Source: Steromphala cineraria
Taxonomy: Eukaryota; Mollusca; Gastropoda; Trochida; Trochidae
Assembly (NCBI GenBank): GCA_916613615.1
Contig: OU744734.1
Span: 34,292,801 to 34,356,800, forward strand
Direction: 5' to 3'
DNA length: 64,000 nucleotides
In this document: positions 25,560 to 36,556 of the stretch, piece after piece
Layout of the letters: each line of letters begins with the position of its first letter
Position numbering within the stretch: position 1 is the stretch's first letter
Made by a program: the position numbers and the translations under genes
The notes under the pieces: model-generated
The model's input: the letters and a program-made list of their open reading frames with translations, nothing else
Told to the model about the DNA's origin: nothing
Database searches by the model: none

Positions 25560-27750
25560 CCTGGACCATCATAACATAAACATATTCAACATTTGAACAA
25601 ATTTTCTGTTATGTATTGAATTGTTCTGATAGTCTCCTCCAGTTCTCTGGCATGTTACAAAGGTAACCAAACGAAACTGTTATAATCCAATAGGTGTGGT
25701 CATACAAAGTCTCCATAACCAAGGACAATCAAGTGTTTTTCGATTTCTGCTTAAACATACCTAAACCTCCTTCAGGTACTCTGGAACACATTGGATACTC
25801 CCTGCAATCATTGGTTGTTCTGTCCGCTCTTTAAATGATTGATGATATTGTTCTGATGACCTTCATTTAGTCTTGCCATTACTTTACTTTAAAAATAATA
25901 AAGAAACGTTTACGCCCAAACCACCAAAACCCCTGACCTTTGTTGTATATGTTGTTTTCAAAAAGCGTTTTTGTCTTTTCAAATTCAGGTTTCGTTGACT
26001 TCAAAAGACAGACGTATTAATATCTTGGAAACAAATTTTCATTGACGACAGATATATCAATCTATCAATATAGGAATTTACTTTTTACCCGAAACCTCTT
26101 TCGAAATATGCCCGAAGTGTACCAAGCATACAACATACATCTATCTTGCATATTTAGTGTAGATACATGTATTAACCCATGATATACTGGTCCAATAGAT
26201 TTTCTGTAAAGAAATGGCGCAAATGTCCAAATTTCCAAAATGATTAATTACATCGTGAACTATTAGCGCGGGGTAATAAACTGTTGATCAGCTTTACCGT
26301 GCACTGTGTCCAACACTTTCCACATATTGTTGGATAAAGTATTTGAAAGGCTTAGTTTTGTATTTCATACATTTGAATTCTTCTATTACAAAACATGATA
26401 CAGGCAATCAGACGTTTTTGTAATGAGGCAAAGTATCTTGTTTCGTTGAGATTTCTATCTAACTGATAGTTAAGTCAACCAACAAAGTGCCTCTGTTTTT
26501 ATTTAATTAAGTAGTGTTAGTGAGCTTATATTAGGTTTATGTATTCCAATTGATCACCACGTATAATGTCATGACTAAAGGTCTAATAAACCCTCTTTGT
26601 CATTCTATACTCCATTTCAATATTTGAAATATTATACTTATTCATTCGTTTCTGGCAGCAGATATGGAAAAAATTATATATTAATGTAAAGTAATAACGA
26701 AGATACTGATACATATACAGATGTAAATACACAGTATTTTATACCAGTTCATCACATTAGGTTTAAAGTGAAGAGAAAGTTTATCATTTCATTTACAGAC
26801 AAATAGATTGATAACTGATTCTGTTACAAAATATGATACAAGCAATCAGTAGTTTGTTAAAAGGAAAAAACTTTTAAAGGGCATACACGTAGATATCTAA
26901 ACAATGGGCCTATCAAGTGTCTTAGAGTCATCAGGGGAATAATTTGTGATGTAAAACATGACACAATATACGGTTAAATGAAAGCGACATTTGCACCAAA
27001 TACCAACTCTTCAGTTATAGTAAAATACAATTATTGTTTCCGAAATTTTGCATTTTTTATATTATAAAAATATCTTAATTCCTTCGTTTCAAGTTCGAGT
27101 ATCATATCACATAAATATTTCTTCATTGCACCGAAGCTACAAAATGTCTTCATACATGTACATAACTAAAAGTGCTCTGAAACTAGAAATGTGAACATAA
27201 TGTAATGGTTAAAATGATAAAATGTCGTTACAAGACACACTCGAGACGTGGTTAAGTCATATATCAAACGTGACTTCGCAACTTATGAAATATTACCTCG
27301 ACTCGTGTACCAGGTACAATTCTCTTTCAGCATCCTACATATAGTTGCATTAAAAGGTGTTTGCAAGTGGAGGCAATTTATTTTCAAAGGCATTAAAACG
27401 TTGGTTTTTAAATTCAATAATTTGTTCAATGGCATAGACTTCTTTGTAATATTTGAAAGCTTTATCAAATGTAAGGCTTCACCTTTGAGGCTGCTTAAGA
27501 ATATAAACCTTTTGCTCAATAAAAGTAGGCGATTGAGCAAATTATATTGCGTATTGAATGCCAAAGAGAAATGTATTTGTATCCAGAGAAATACCCCTTT
27601 TTGTGAAAGGTTCCACTTTCAATCAGAATTCTTTTACAAAACCGGTTTTCTTTCTCAGAATTGCAAAAGGAACAAAAATCATCATTAACAAGTTTCACGA
27701 CTTTCAATTCTTTCTTGGTGTAAGTAATACAATGCAGAAATTGAAATTGG
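25560..27750. other. No recognisable gene
   Basis: AT-rich DNA. The 146-codon frame at 27248-27688 lacks any internal ATG and overlaps open frames on the other strand, so it is treated as chance. Confidence 0.5.
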
Positions 27751-27754
27751 AATT

Positions 27755-28027
27755 CAAACAAGTTGACGTCCCTTGTCCAAGCATCCATGGTCAGAGAAAA
27801 AATTATATTTTAAGATTCACATTAGGTCCATTGGTGGCCATTTTTGTGTGAACACATTCACTTCATTTTGTGTAAGAAAGAGGAATCTCATGGCTGAACT
27901 TTACATCATATACTTGCTGTGTTACTGCATATACTTTAAATACATTGTCTTTCACTTGGAATTAATTATTCTCATTTTCCTTCTCATTCACCTTATTTTC
28001 CCATAAAAAGCGCTACTTCCCCTTGAA
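27755..28027 (+). mobile_element. T2/Kolobok-like MITE, diverged 3' part
   Basis: Keeps CCATTGGTGGCCATTTTTG, TCATTTTGTGTAAGAAAG and a right end GCGCTACTTCCCCTTGAA. The 5' part is missing or too diverged to see. Confidence 0.8.
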
Positions 28028-29126
28028 TGTCATCATTTACATGTTTGCTAGGAAAACATTATATCTGCACATGTGCTCATATTGAAAATATGCCACAGCT
28101 TATTTTCAACCCTGTTGGTATAAACACCAATTATCGACTTTGTTCTTGCTTTTGTTTCTTTTTTTTAACTTCGACATGGAAGTTAGCTTTCACTAAAAAC
28201 GTTGGTGTTACATTAAAACACTTTAGACAATGAAAAATAGCTTTTTATAATGGTTATTTTGCTGAGATACTGCAAACTGGGTATAGATGTTGGTATCGAT
28301 ATCATGATTATTGGTTTAAACTGTAAGAAAAACAACCACTCGAAAATCATTGATATTTTTCAAAACAGATGTTGCAACATGTTTACCCAGATGTTTCTTG
28401 TAACATAAAACGTGATTGGACTGCTAGACTCCAGGATCTGTAGAACAATGTTATTATGATTTTCAAATTTCCCCGAAAATTATTATCAGTCTATCCAAGA
28501 TATCGTTTTCCGGATTGAAAATCTTCTCAACAACTCATTAACCGAATTTAAGAAGAATACACATACCAACCGAAAACTGCATGCGGCCATTTCAATTTGA
28601 ACACCTTAACTTCAGTTCGAAATGTATTTGCGAGTATGTCCATTTAAGAAATTCTCGTTTTGATGAACAACAATTTTAACAACCTTTGTTCTTCTTTCGG
28701 GAGATTGTCATAGAGTTATTCCCCTGAAAAAATGTTGCTCCAAGGAGTTCAGGTCATAAAAAATATAATAATAGTAATATGACTAAATATATAATTATAT
28801 CATCACTTGTTCAACATAATTCTTCCTCTAGTACAGCGGACGATGATACCATGACTTTGAAATAAAATATTTATGAAAACTGTTTGCTGTTATTTCGAGG
28901 TTGAATTTACAACAAATAAATTACATTCATAAAACAGGGATTTAATCAGTATTGACTTATAAATTTAAAAGCATTTTATCCATAAACTTATATTTTGAGC
29001 GTCACCTTTTATGATTAATAAGATTTGTAGGTTCTGCTTGTAGGAAACTTTGCTAAATGATATCTGTCTATCACGTGATCAAATTGTTTTAGAACAAAAT
29101 CCAAAAGGCTATATACTTAGAGGATA

Positions 29127-29273
29127 TTTGTCTTTTCTTGACTAATACCATGTTTATCTCATCGAGTAAGGAAGAAAGTTTATATTTTCACGAGTGGCGC
29201 AGCCACGAGTGATAATATAAATTTTCTGCCTCACGAGATGAGACAAACATGGTATTCGTCAAGAAATGACAAA
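29127..29273. repeat. Foldback palindrome, about 70-bp arms
   Basis: TTTGTCTTTTCTTGACTAAT reads back inverted as a near match ending CAAGAAATGACAAA. The centre is the perfect inverted pair CACGAGTGGC / GCCACGAGTG. The arms differ at a handful of positions over about 70 bp. It is noncoding and resembles a foldback MITE. Confidence 0.88.
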
Positions 29274-29432
29274 TTTTATATTTATTTTATGATGAAATCG
29301 TTGTTTTTCTGTCGAAATTCAAGCGCATTTACGTTGAGTCGGCTCCAATGAGAGCCCGTCGCCTAAGCAACAACATGACGTCATGAGCGTGTCATTGCGT
29401 CAGAGCATTGTTCGATGACGTCAGATCATTGT

Positions 29433-29460
29433 TGTTATCAGTCACTAGTGACTGATAACA
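29433..29460. repeat. Perfect 28-bp palindrome with a partial second copy
   Basis: The palindrome TGTTATCAGTCACT and its exact complement meet at CTAG. A partial second copy (TTATTGTCACTAGTGACTG) follows at 29471-29492. The flanks carry TGACGTCA near 29382 and 29415. Confidence 0.9.
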
Positions 29461-30268
29461 CGTTCCATTGTTATTGTCACTAGTGACTGATAACACGGTT
29501 TATTTTCATTGATAGATCTCGGTATTTCACCGCCAATCATATAATAAATAGAGAATATTAACCGAGTGTGTTTCCGTATCATTAGTATCATATAATAGGA
29601 ATAAAATGTGTATTATGCAAGCTTTTGGCTGTGATTTGTTTTTGCTGCTAAGTTTGTAAGTGACACGACCAAAGCGGTCTAGGCCTATGTTATTCACGAA
29701 AATTTAAGCACATATTTGTTCGATAGCCGATATCATTAACTGCATATCGTTATATTCTTGGGTGTAAACGTACGATGAAAACAACTTGAAATGCTTCGAT
29801 AACTAAGCTACATGTGTTTCGTAAACACGAATGCGTGATAAGATTTCCCTGACGGATTGGCTACGGATTTTTATTCGATCTAAAATTAAAAAAACCCTGA
29901 AAACTCCCGATAACGTTATCAATTCTTAACGACCGGTTTAGGACTCGCATCACGTGCATGGAGTTTGATAAAATAGTTCGTGTTTTGACCTAATTTGCAT
30001 CTTTATCAGATTTTGAGGCAATCGGATACCAAGTTTATCAGATAACTTTATTGCATCGATGACACCCTCCATTATATGATTAAAGAATGTATGAAATGTA
30101 TGATGGTTAGTAACTCATATGTGTCCATATTCCTCAAAATGCAAGTTATCACACACACAGAAGTACACGTTCACAGTCGTAAAGCATCATATCTTGATGT
30201 CAACATATGGTATATACCTTTGACTTTATTTCATAATTCACAAAAAAAAACCCATATCTTTCACTGAC

Positions 30269-30274
30269 TTTATT
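30269..30274 (-). terminator. Polyadenylation signal AATAAA for the collagen-like gene
   Basis: This is the first AATAAA on the minus strand downstream of the TAA stop at 30637, giving a 3' UTR of roughly 380 nt. A second AATAAA lies at 30225-30230. The hexamers are seen directly; their use is inferred. Confidence 0.4.
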
Positions 30275-30636
30275 TCAAATATCTTATAGTCCCTTAAAGA
30301 AATACATCGCTTTTTAATTGATCAATTAACAATTGATTTCCTTTTCATTGCAAGTTTCTGTAAATTGTAATTGCAATAGTGATGCAATAGTGACATCAAT
30401 AATGTTCTTTCATACGAGTTAACCTTTAAAAACAAAATTACCAAAAGTAAAAACCGTTAAGGAAACATTTCTCTTTCAAGACAAAGTTCAAAGCACTGTA
30501 TTTCGATGTTTGTTTTAACAAAAGTTTGTTTTTAAACAAAATTTCGTTTTTATCATAAGAAAAAAGCTTTAACAATGTACACCAGGAACTAAAGACTGCT
30601 TTATAATCTCTCATTTTACAAATCAGATAGAAACGT

Positions 30637-30971
30637 TTAGGCAGCTCCACTATCGCCTCTAGAACCCCTATCGCCCTTTTGGCCTTTTTGTCCTGGTAGT
30701 CCGTCAAATCCTGGTCTACCAGGAAGTCCTGGTTGTCCTGCCGGCTCCCCCTTCTGACCAGGCACTCCGTCCCATCCTTGTTCTCCTGCTTCACCATGGT
30801 CTCCTTTCATGCCCGCTAATCCTGGTAAACCTTCAGGGCCAGTAGGGCCTACAGGGCCTGGGAAACCTGATGAGCCTTGAGGGCCTTGAGGGCCTGGCGG
30901 GCCTGGTGGACCAGGTGGGCCTGGCGGGCCTGGTGGGCATTGGTGGCCTTCAATGCCCCCCTTGAACAAAC
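30637..30971 (-). CDS. Exon 3 (last) of a secreted collagen-like protein
   Basis: This exon encodes most of a small extracellular collagen-like protein; with exons at 34119-34160 and 36451-36508 the product is 144 residues. A pyrimidine-rich acceptor ending CAAACAG precedes the exon, which completes a Gly codon split in phase 1. A short linker containing the only Cys outside the signal region (GHQC) leads into about 30 Gly-X-Y triplets, beginning with a run of GPP. One extra Ala (GEPAGQPG) interrupts the triplets. KGD, KGE and GQKGQKGDR stretches are typical of triple-helix-stabilising charge pairs. The protein ends GSRGDSGAA and then TAA, so an integrin-type RGDS motif sits at the extreme C terminus. 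There is no C1q, fibrillar C-propeptide or other globular domain. There is no ATG in the exon, so it cannot be a gene alone. The collagen repeat is certain; that this is the whole protein is inferred from matching phases. An extra small exon in an intron remains possible. Confidence 0.88.
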
Positions 30972-31380
30972 CTGTTTGAAAAAAAGTTAGTTGATTTTGA
31001 GGTACATTGATTCATAATATGACCAATATTGCGCAGCACATGCAGGACAAAAATCTGCAGAAAATCTATTAAGTTATCATAGTCTTTATATACAGTGTAT
31101 GAATGATGATTGAGCCTCTAAGGTTTTATAATATACACACGATGCTCGTTGGTGGAGTTGATAAGAAGATTTTAGCTATTTTCGGTTTAGAATAATGCTG
31201 TCAATGGTCATGTTTGCCAAAACTATAATTTTGTTATCACTAGTCATGTCAATTATATACGCGAAAACATAGAATAGTCGATAGTACACACAAGAGCAAA
31301 CGAAACCAACATCCCTATACCAAGTTCAACTAAAAAGATTCATGTTCAAGGTTGTCAAGACCGTTTCCTAATTCCCTTTA

Positions 31381-31680
31381 TTATCCATATGTTATGAAAT
31401 AAGTCATTCCATAAAAACGATATGTTGCACATGTGTAATAACCCATAGCGGTAATTCCATTGGTTAGTTAAGAAGACCACATGACATCGGAATGTAGGAC
31501 TACTTTACGAGCTACTCGACGTTTTGTTATAGCGCGGCCGAGGGCTTCCGGGCGGCACGCGAAAAGCGTGCAGCACGAGCAAAGTCGTGTACACGGACAT
31601 AGCGGGCGGATGAATCAGTGCAAACATGTCATTTCATCTGCCTGACTTTGACACTAAAGCCATGATTTTTAATAAAGAAA
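31381..31680. repeat. GC-rich paralogous block, copy 1 of 3
   Basis: Shares TTGCACATGTGT, AGCGGTAATT, GACATCGGAATGT, AAAGCGTGCAGCACG and CATAGCGGGCGG with 41860-42110 and, more weakly, 52640-53070. It lies in intron 2 of the collagen-like gene, linking this locus to the tandem units further right. On minus, all three copies encode a DFAR(A/V)ARF-type peptide, but in different frame contexts. Confidence 0.75.
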
Positions 31681-31892
31681 AATGTAAATGTTGCTTTACT
31701 ATATGTGATTATACTTAGTTTGATTGATAACATCAAAATATTAATATTCCGTTTCAGTATTGATGTTTGAAACTGGTGCTACACAATAAGACTCGTCTTA
31801 ACTCTGACCGAGTTACCGATGTATACATACTCGCTGATATTGGTTTCAATTCTATTAATCGGAATTCAGGCTTTCTGACATTTTGGATAAAT

Positions 31893-32055
31893 ATACAGAA
31901 CGTCATACGTGTGCATTTGGGTCGTTTGTATTGAACGAGTAGATGTCATGGACGCGGAGGAACAACGAGTTCGAAGAACGAGTTGTTTCTCCGCGTCCAT
32001 GACATCTTCGAGTTCAATACAAACGACCCAAATGCACACGTATGACGTTCTGTAT
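31893..32055. repeat. Long near-perfect palindrome, copy 1
   Basis: About 72-bp arms, starting ATACAGAACGTCATACG and returning as CGTATGACGTTCTGTAT, differ at only a few positions. The small loop is near AACGAGTTCGAAG. It lies in intron 2 of the collagen-like gene. Together with the following 560 bp it recurs at 58273-59138. Confidence 0.92.
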
Positions 32056-32620
32056 TTATTATATACTCTCCTTTAAACCTTTTTAAAAGTAATTATGAAT
32101 TGCTTAAATAATCTGAGATAATCTGGCAATTTTCTCAAGTGTGAAAACAAAATACAGTGATAAAAGTTTATCCTTAGTAATTATTTATGAAGTTCTGAAT
32201 GTGATAAACGTAAGTTCAGGATTCCGAGCGACGGGATCCTTTCAAACGACGTCACCATGGAAATGACGTCATAATCGTTGAAGGCTATGACGTCATAAGG
32301 GCGAAGTGTCGCTGGCGATGTTCTCGGAGTTTTTGTTTTGCAGTTTATTTACTAACAATAACACTAGTTTCTCACTATATTATTCTTCAATATCATATTA
32401 AAAAGTAACTTTGTTACCAATGCATTGAGATACGTCAAATCCGATGTTCTAATAAGGAAAATGATTGTTACGTACGGAAAGTTGCGAGAATTGCCGAAGC
32501 TTGAAAAAAGTAGAACCGGCAATCGTGCAATACGGAATTTACCGTGCAATACGGAATTTGAAGACGTATTCCGTATTGCACCCTTGTATTACTATCCTAA
32601 GATTACATGAGTATATAATA
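31893..32620. repeat. Dispersed composite repeat, copy 1
   Basis: The palindrome at 31893-32055 is followed by sequence shared at high identity with 58441-59138, including CRE-like TGACGTCA sites (32264, 32289) and CAATACGGAATTTGAAGACG. Copy 2 has about 110 bp extra near 58500. The right border is near GAGTATATAATA, the point where copy 2 re-enters a MITE. No gene was seen. The transposon class is not determined. Confidence 0.8.
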
Positions 32621-32765
32621 AAAGAGAAATTAACACACTCGCGAGATGTCATATTGTTTTTACAACACCCGTGCCAGTAAAAAAATATCATTTTCCAGTC
32701 ACTCGTGTTGTAAAAACAATATGACATCTCTTCTTGAGTATTAATTTCTTTATTATGTATATATA
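32611..32765. repeat. Foldback repeat with about 60-bp arms
   Basis: GAGATGTCATATTGTTTTTA and TAAAAACAATATGACATCTC are exact inverted partners. The arms extend outward imperfectly to TATATAATAA and TTATTATGTATATA, around a 27-bp centre holding CCAGTAAAAAAATATC. It directly abuts the composite repeat ending at 32620. Confidence 0.85.
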
Positions 32766-33732
32766 TTGATTATATTACACAGTATGTTTTTAACATAGCG
32801 ATCGATCAGGGTGGATTCGCCATGTTTACAGGCCACATGTTTATAAGAGGTTCTGTTGTACGGCATTTGAAATGTAGCACGAAATGTGTCAAATGACTAC
32901 AAAGTCCCGAGTATCGTATTAGTCAAACTCTAACTTGCTTGTGAAGCACGCTTGGATGCAATGTTGTATTGAGCTGAATAGTTATATGGTTCTATGATTT
33001 CATACCTACAGAAAAGCGGACTAAAATTCATTAAATAGGAAAAGTTGTACCAAAATGAACGAAACGCAAAACCCCGGCAAGTTGACATTTAAGGCGAATT
33101 CAGTCTTGCCATTTTACATCTGCGTTTCCTGAAGAGATATTTATTGCTTTTAAACCATGTAAATTTGATATCAGAGTTAAGATGGATGGTTTTAGTGCCG
33201 AGTGATGTATATCTATTCTCAATAGCTAAATTTCATCACGTAGCGCATGCAAATATTACGATAGATGTGTATAATCTAAATGCTTCATGTCGCTTTTTAT
33301 ACCCGTTCGTCAAACGTACCCTATCATCAGTTATGATCGTGTACTATTAAAATAGACTGTCCTATCGGGATATTTTTTGTGGAAAAGAAATTCAAGGTCA
33401 TGAAACCCAATATGAATAAGCTTAAATCGACAGTTATCTGTGATATTAACTAAGTACTCCCTTAGAAAAGCTGTTGATCTATAAAACAAAAATATAAAAA
33501 TATTGACGAAAATATACAGAATGATCAGAAGAGGTTTTAAAAGAAACATACCACGTTTGGTAACGTTATGCGAATCCATTGACCTATCTCAAATAAAAAC
33601 ATGTGTACACACAAAAATGCCTCCAACACTTTTTGCTTTTTAGTTAGGTTACATGTTTGACCGATGAAGATGTAGATTTTGCATAAACTGGCATGCAAGA
33701 AGATATATTTTGAAAACACGGACTACTATTGC

Positions 33733-34097
33733 TTAAAGGGGCAGTAGCATGTTTTTTTGATAATTTTATATATTATAATTTTCACTGATAATTGTACAAG
33801 AATGCTAAATGTATTATTTTGATAGTGTCTGAATTGTCATAACACAAACCAATTATCCATAGTCAGAGGACAAAGTATGAAGATTTACCTAAAATCCATG
33901 GGCGGCCATTTTGTGTGAACACCTTTAATTCGTTTTGTACAAGAAAAAGGAATCGCATGGCTAAACTTTACATTATACATTTGAATTATTGCTGCTCCAC
34001 TTAGTTTAAATGCATTGTCTTTCAATTGGAACCATTAATTTTCATTTTCCTGACATCACCTCATATTCCCCCTAAAAACGTGCTACTGCTCCTTTAA
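33733..34097 (+). mobile_element. T2/Kolobok-like MITE, complete, beside a splice donor
   Basis: TTAA duplications at 33733-33736 and 34094-34097 flank a full element with slightly mutated ends (AGGGGCAGTAGCATG and CGTGCTACTGCTCCT). It lies in intron 2 of the collagen-like gene, in antisense orientation to it by family convention, and ends 20 bp from the exon 2 donor. Confidence 0.95.
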
Positions 34098-34118
34098 GGT
34101 AAGAACTGAGTGTCTTAC

Positions 34119-34160
34119 CAACTTGAACTGTCATATCCACTGCCCCGTTAGGTTTTCCTC
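34119..34160 (-). CDS. Exon 2 (42-nt microexon) of the collagen-like gene
   Basis: A 42-nt exon lies between an acceptor ending TTCGCAG and a donor reading GTAAGA. It begins and ends in phase 1, matching the phase-1 end of exon 1 and the phase-1 start of exon 3, so splicing keeps one frame through all three. It encodes GKPNGAVDMTVQV flanked by split Gly codons, a short non-collagenous linker between signal peptide and triple helix. A complete MITE ends 20 bp downstream of the donor, inside intron 2. The support is splice signals plus phase agreement; no transcript was available. Confidence 0.7.
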
Positions 34161-34704
34161 CTGCGAATAATACAAAGAGAATACTCAATAACATTCCATT
34201 AGATGATTTTCATTAAACGAGGAAATGATATAGAGTATACCACGAGCGAAAGCGAATCTGAATTATAATCACTCACGAACCTCGAAGATATTGAAATCAT
34301 CTAGCCAGAAATAACCAGAATAATGATATGAATTGAAATCGGTTATCACAAACAAAACCTTTTTATTAAGTTATATACATATATGTTTAATATACATAAT
34401 AGGAATTAAAAAATATACTAGATAAAATCCCAGTTTTTATTTATGATATTAATGCATTCAGTTTTATATATTTTGTTCTTGTCGATGATACCTGGTTAAA
34501 TGAAGATTTGATTGTATAAGTTTTCAATACAATGGATCAATAAGGTACCATTTACAATCCAACTTAAACTCACGGAACAGGGTTGCTTGAAACTCTTCGC
34601 CAATATAAATGTTTCTAACATATATCATCAATATGCAAATACATATTTGCTTTGTAAAATTATGTAAATATTATTGTACCACCGTTGTTGGTTTCGAATG
34701 AATA

Positions 34705-35036
34705 AAGATTGATTGGTTAGCATGCTGGCCTCTCATGCCAAAGGCCGGTGTTCGAATCCGGCCGATGGAGGCACCAAACATTTGGGACCAAGGCCTTGTA
34801 CTGTGTTTATTATATTATTATAACAGACCAAATATGTACAAAATGAATATATTATTTAAATCCAATAGATTAGGAACTTTAAGAAAATTGTCCATCTTTT
34901 GTAAAATTATCATGTGTTTATTTAAGAAATAACTTTTATAACACATGTGTCATTAATAAATATATATTGTATGTTGTATAAATGTAAATATGTATTGTAC
35001 CTCTTATGCTGCAGAGTGTAAATAAAGTTCAGTTCA
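34705..35036 (+). mobile_element. tRNA-derived SINE
   Basis: The head has an A-box-like TGGTTAGCATG, a CTCTCAT anticodon-loop-like segment, a perfect B-box (GTTCGAATCC) and a GGAGGCACCA end. This resembles tRNA-Glu, although the 5' acceptor strand does not pair. The tail ends AATAAA followed by (GTTCA)n-like repeats. It lies in intron 1 of the collagen-like gene. A working tRNA is excluded by the unpaired acceptor. Confidence 0.6.
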
Positions 35037-35380
35037 GATCAGTTATGTCCCTGTACAAGGCACATCATCCACACGGCAGTCAGTCAAACCAGCTGTGTAA
35101 ATGTGTACCTAAACACGGGACTGTGTGGACTTACACGGTTGCGCGAAGCGCTGCATATAGCGACATCGAAGTGCTATTCCTTCAGGGTAATGATACACTC
35201 TGTGCGTTTTGGGTATGCCTAGCATGGAAAAACGCATTACAAATGGACTATTATCATTATTATTATCATCATTGAACTCGACAGCAAAGCAGAGCGAGCA
35301 CTCGAGACGGAGAGCTGATATTTCTACCATAATTTAGAATTTGTACAGAACGACATCCTCTCTTTACGCTTTATACAACT

Positions 35381-35583
35381 TTAAAGGGACAGTAGCACGT
35401 TTTAAAGGGAATATAAGGTGATGTCAGGAAAATGAAAATTAATGGTTCCAAATGAAAGACAACGGAGCAGTAATAATTCAAATATATAACGTAAAGTTTA
35501 GCCATGTAAAAACCCTTTTCTTTCACAAAATGAATTAAAGGTGTTCGCATTAAATGGCCGCCAATGGATTTTATGTGAATCTC
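35381..35583 (-). mobile_element. T2/Kolobok-like MITE, truncated
   Basis: TTAA plus AGGGACAGTAGCACG at the left is followed by the family interior up to AATGGCCGCCAATGG, then homology stops at 35583. It lies in intron 1 of the collagen-like gene. Confidence 0.9.
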
Positions 35584-36450
35584 GTGGTGGCACGCGGTCC
35601 TGTGCAATGCTCAGTCGTATAAAATGAAATATTATTGAAACTACGAGTTTTACTTAAGATGAAAATTAAAAGGAATATATGGTCACAATTTTTAAAATAT
35701 GTCTTTCACAATCTCCTTATAATGACGAGATAGGATATGAAGTTTTTTTGTTTTGATGTCATACAATTAAAATGCGGAACAAATGGATTTCAATGAAGGT
35801 TATATTTATGATAATATATTGAAGTCCAATACCATACATTCTGGCCAAAAATCAAATTGAAAATAATTTTAAGAACCCCAAAGGTAACAAAAACAAAACT
35901 ACATCATACTCTGATGAACCGACTCGTGAGCACTTCTTCATAATTCATTAGCTTATCGCGGGGGTTCGTTGTCACATTTCACTTGTCTAAGGACTTGGTT
36001 ATTTACACTTTAGAATAGTTGGTATCGTTTCTTTTGCCCCTGGGTATATAACGCTTTCACTCGAGGGTACATTTAATGATTTTTTTTAAAAACTAATTTT
36101 CTGAATTAGGAATTTTCCAAACAATTTTTGGCAGTGCACCCCTGATAACTGATACCTGATTCTTATTATCATAACGCATAATATCAGTCGACGAAATTGA
36201 ACGTATAGTGTCAAACAGCAGTACGAAAAGTTAAGTTCATGTGAACACAAAATTTATGGTTAAATTTCGGTTTGAATATTGTCTCTTGAATTAAAGCAAA
36301 GTACAAATACAATGCCTGACACATTGGTTAAGTTTGTATTTTGAATAGTAATAGAATTTTTAGAATAAGTTTACGTTGTTAGGAAGCCCCGCAAGGCTAG
36401 TTGATCGAATTTAACAAATGGATACCATGTTACCAAATATGATAGCTAAC

Positions 36451-36508
36451 CTTCAATTATATAGACACACAAGGCAAGCGCCATAACGGAGAGCGAAAGC
36501 TTGCCCAT
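36451..36508 (-). CDS. Exon 1 (start codon and signal peptide) of the collagen-like gene
   Basis: This exon encodes MGKLSLSVMALALCVYIIE: a Lys at position 3 followed by a hydrophobic stretch, a good secretory signal peptide. The start was chosen because its context (ACAAAATGG) has A at -3 and G at +4. An in-frame ATG 24 nt upstream has T at -3 and lies close to the predicted transcription start, so it is less likely. The exon ends AAG followed by a GTTAGC donor, leaving one base of a Gly codon (phase 1). That matches the 42-nt exon at 34119-34160 across a 2.3-kb intron holding a SINE and a truncated MITE. Confidence 0.7.
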
Positions 36509-36549
36509 TTTGTAGAAATTGTCGGATAACATGAATGTTTTTTATGCAT

Positions 36550-36556
36550 TTATATA
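36550..36556 (-). promoter_or_regulatory. TATA box of the collagen-like gene
   Basis: On the minus strand the sequence reads GGTATATAAATG, a strong TATA element, 42 bp upstream of the chosen ATG. Transcription would start near 36526, giving a 5' UTR of about 18 nt. This is a prediction from motif and spacing only. Confidence 0.5.

Noticed and set aside
27248..27688. 146-codon plus frame
   Set aside because: Starts with GTG, contains no ATG, overlaps minus frames of similar length and has no convincing splice sites or family.
30438..30797. 119-codon minus frame overlapping the collagen exon
   Set aside because: Different frame of the same strand. The Gly-X-Y frame ending at 30637 is clearly the coding one.
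34705..34777. Functional tRNA-Glu gene
   Set aside because: The B-box is perfect but the 5' acceptor strand cannot pair, and a SINE body and tail follow.
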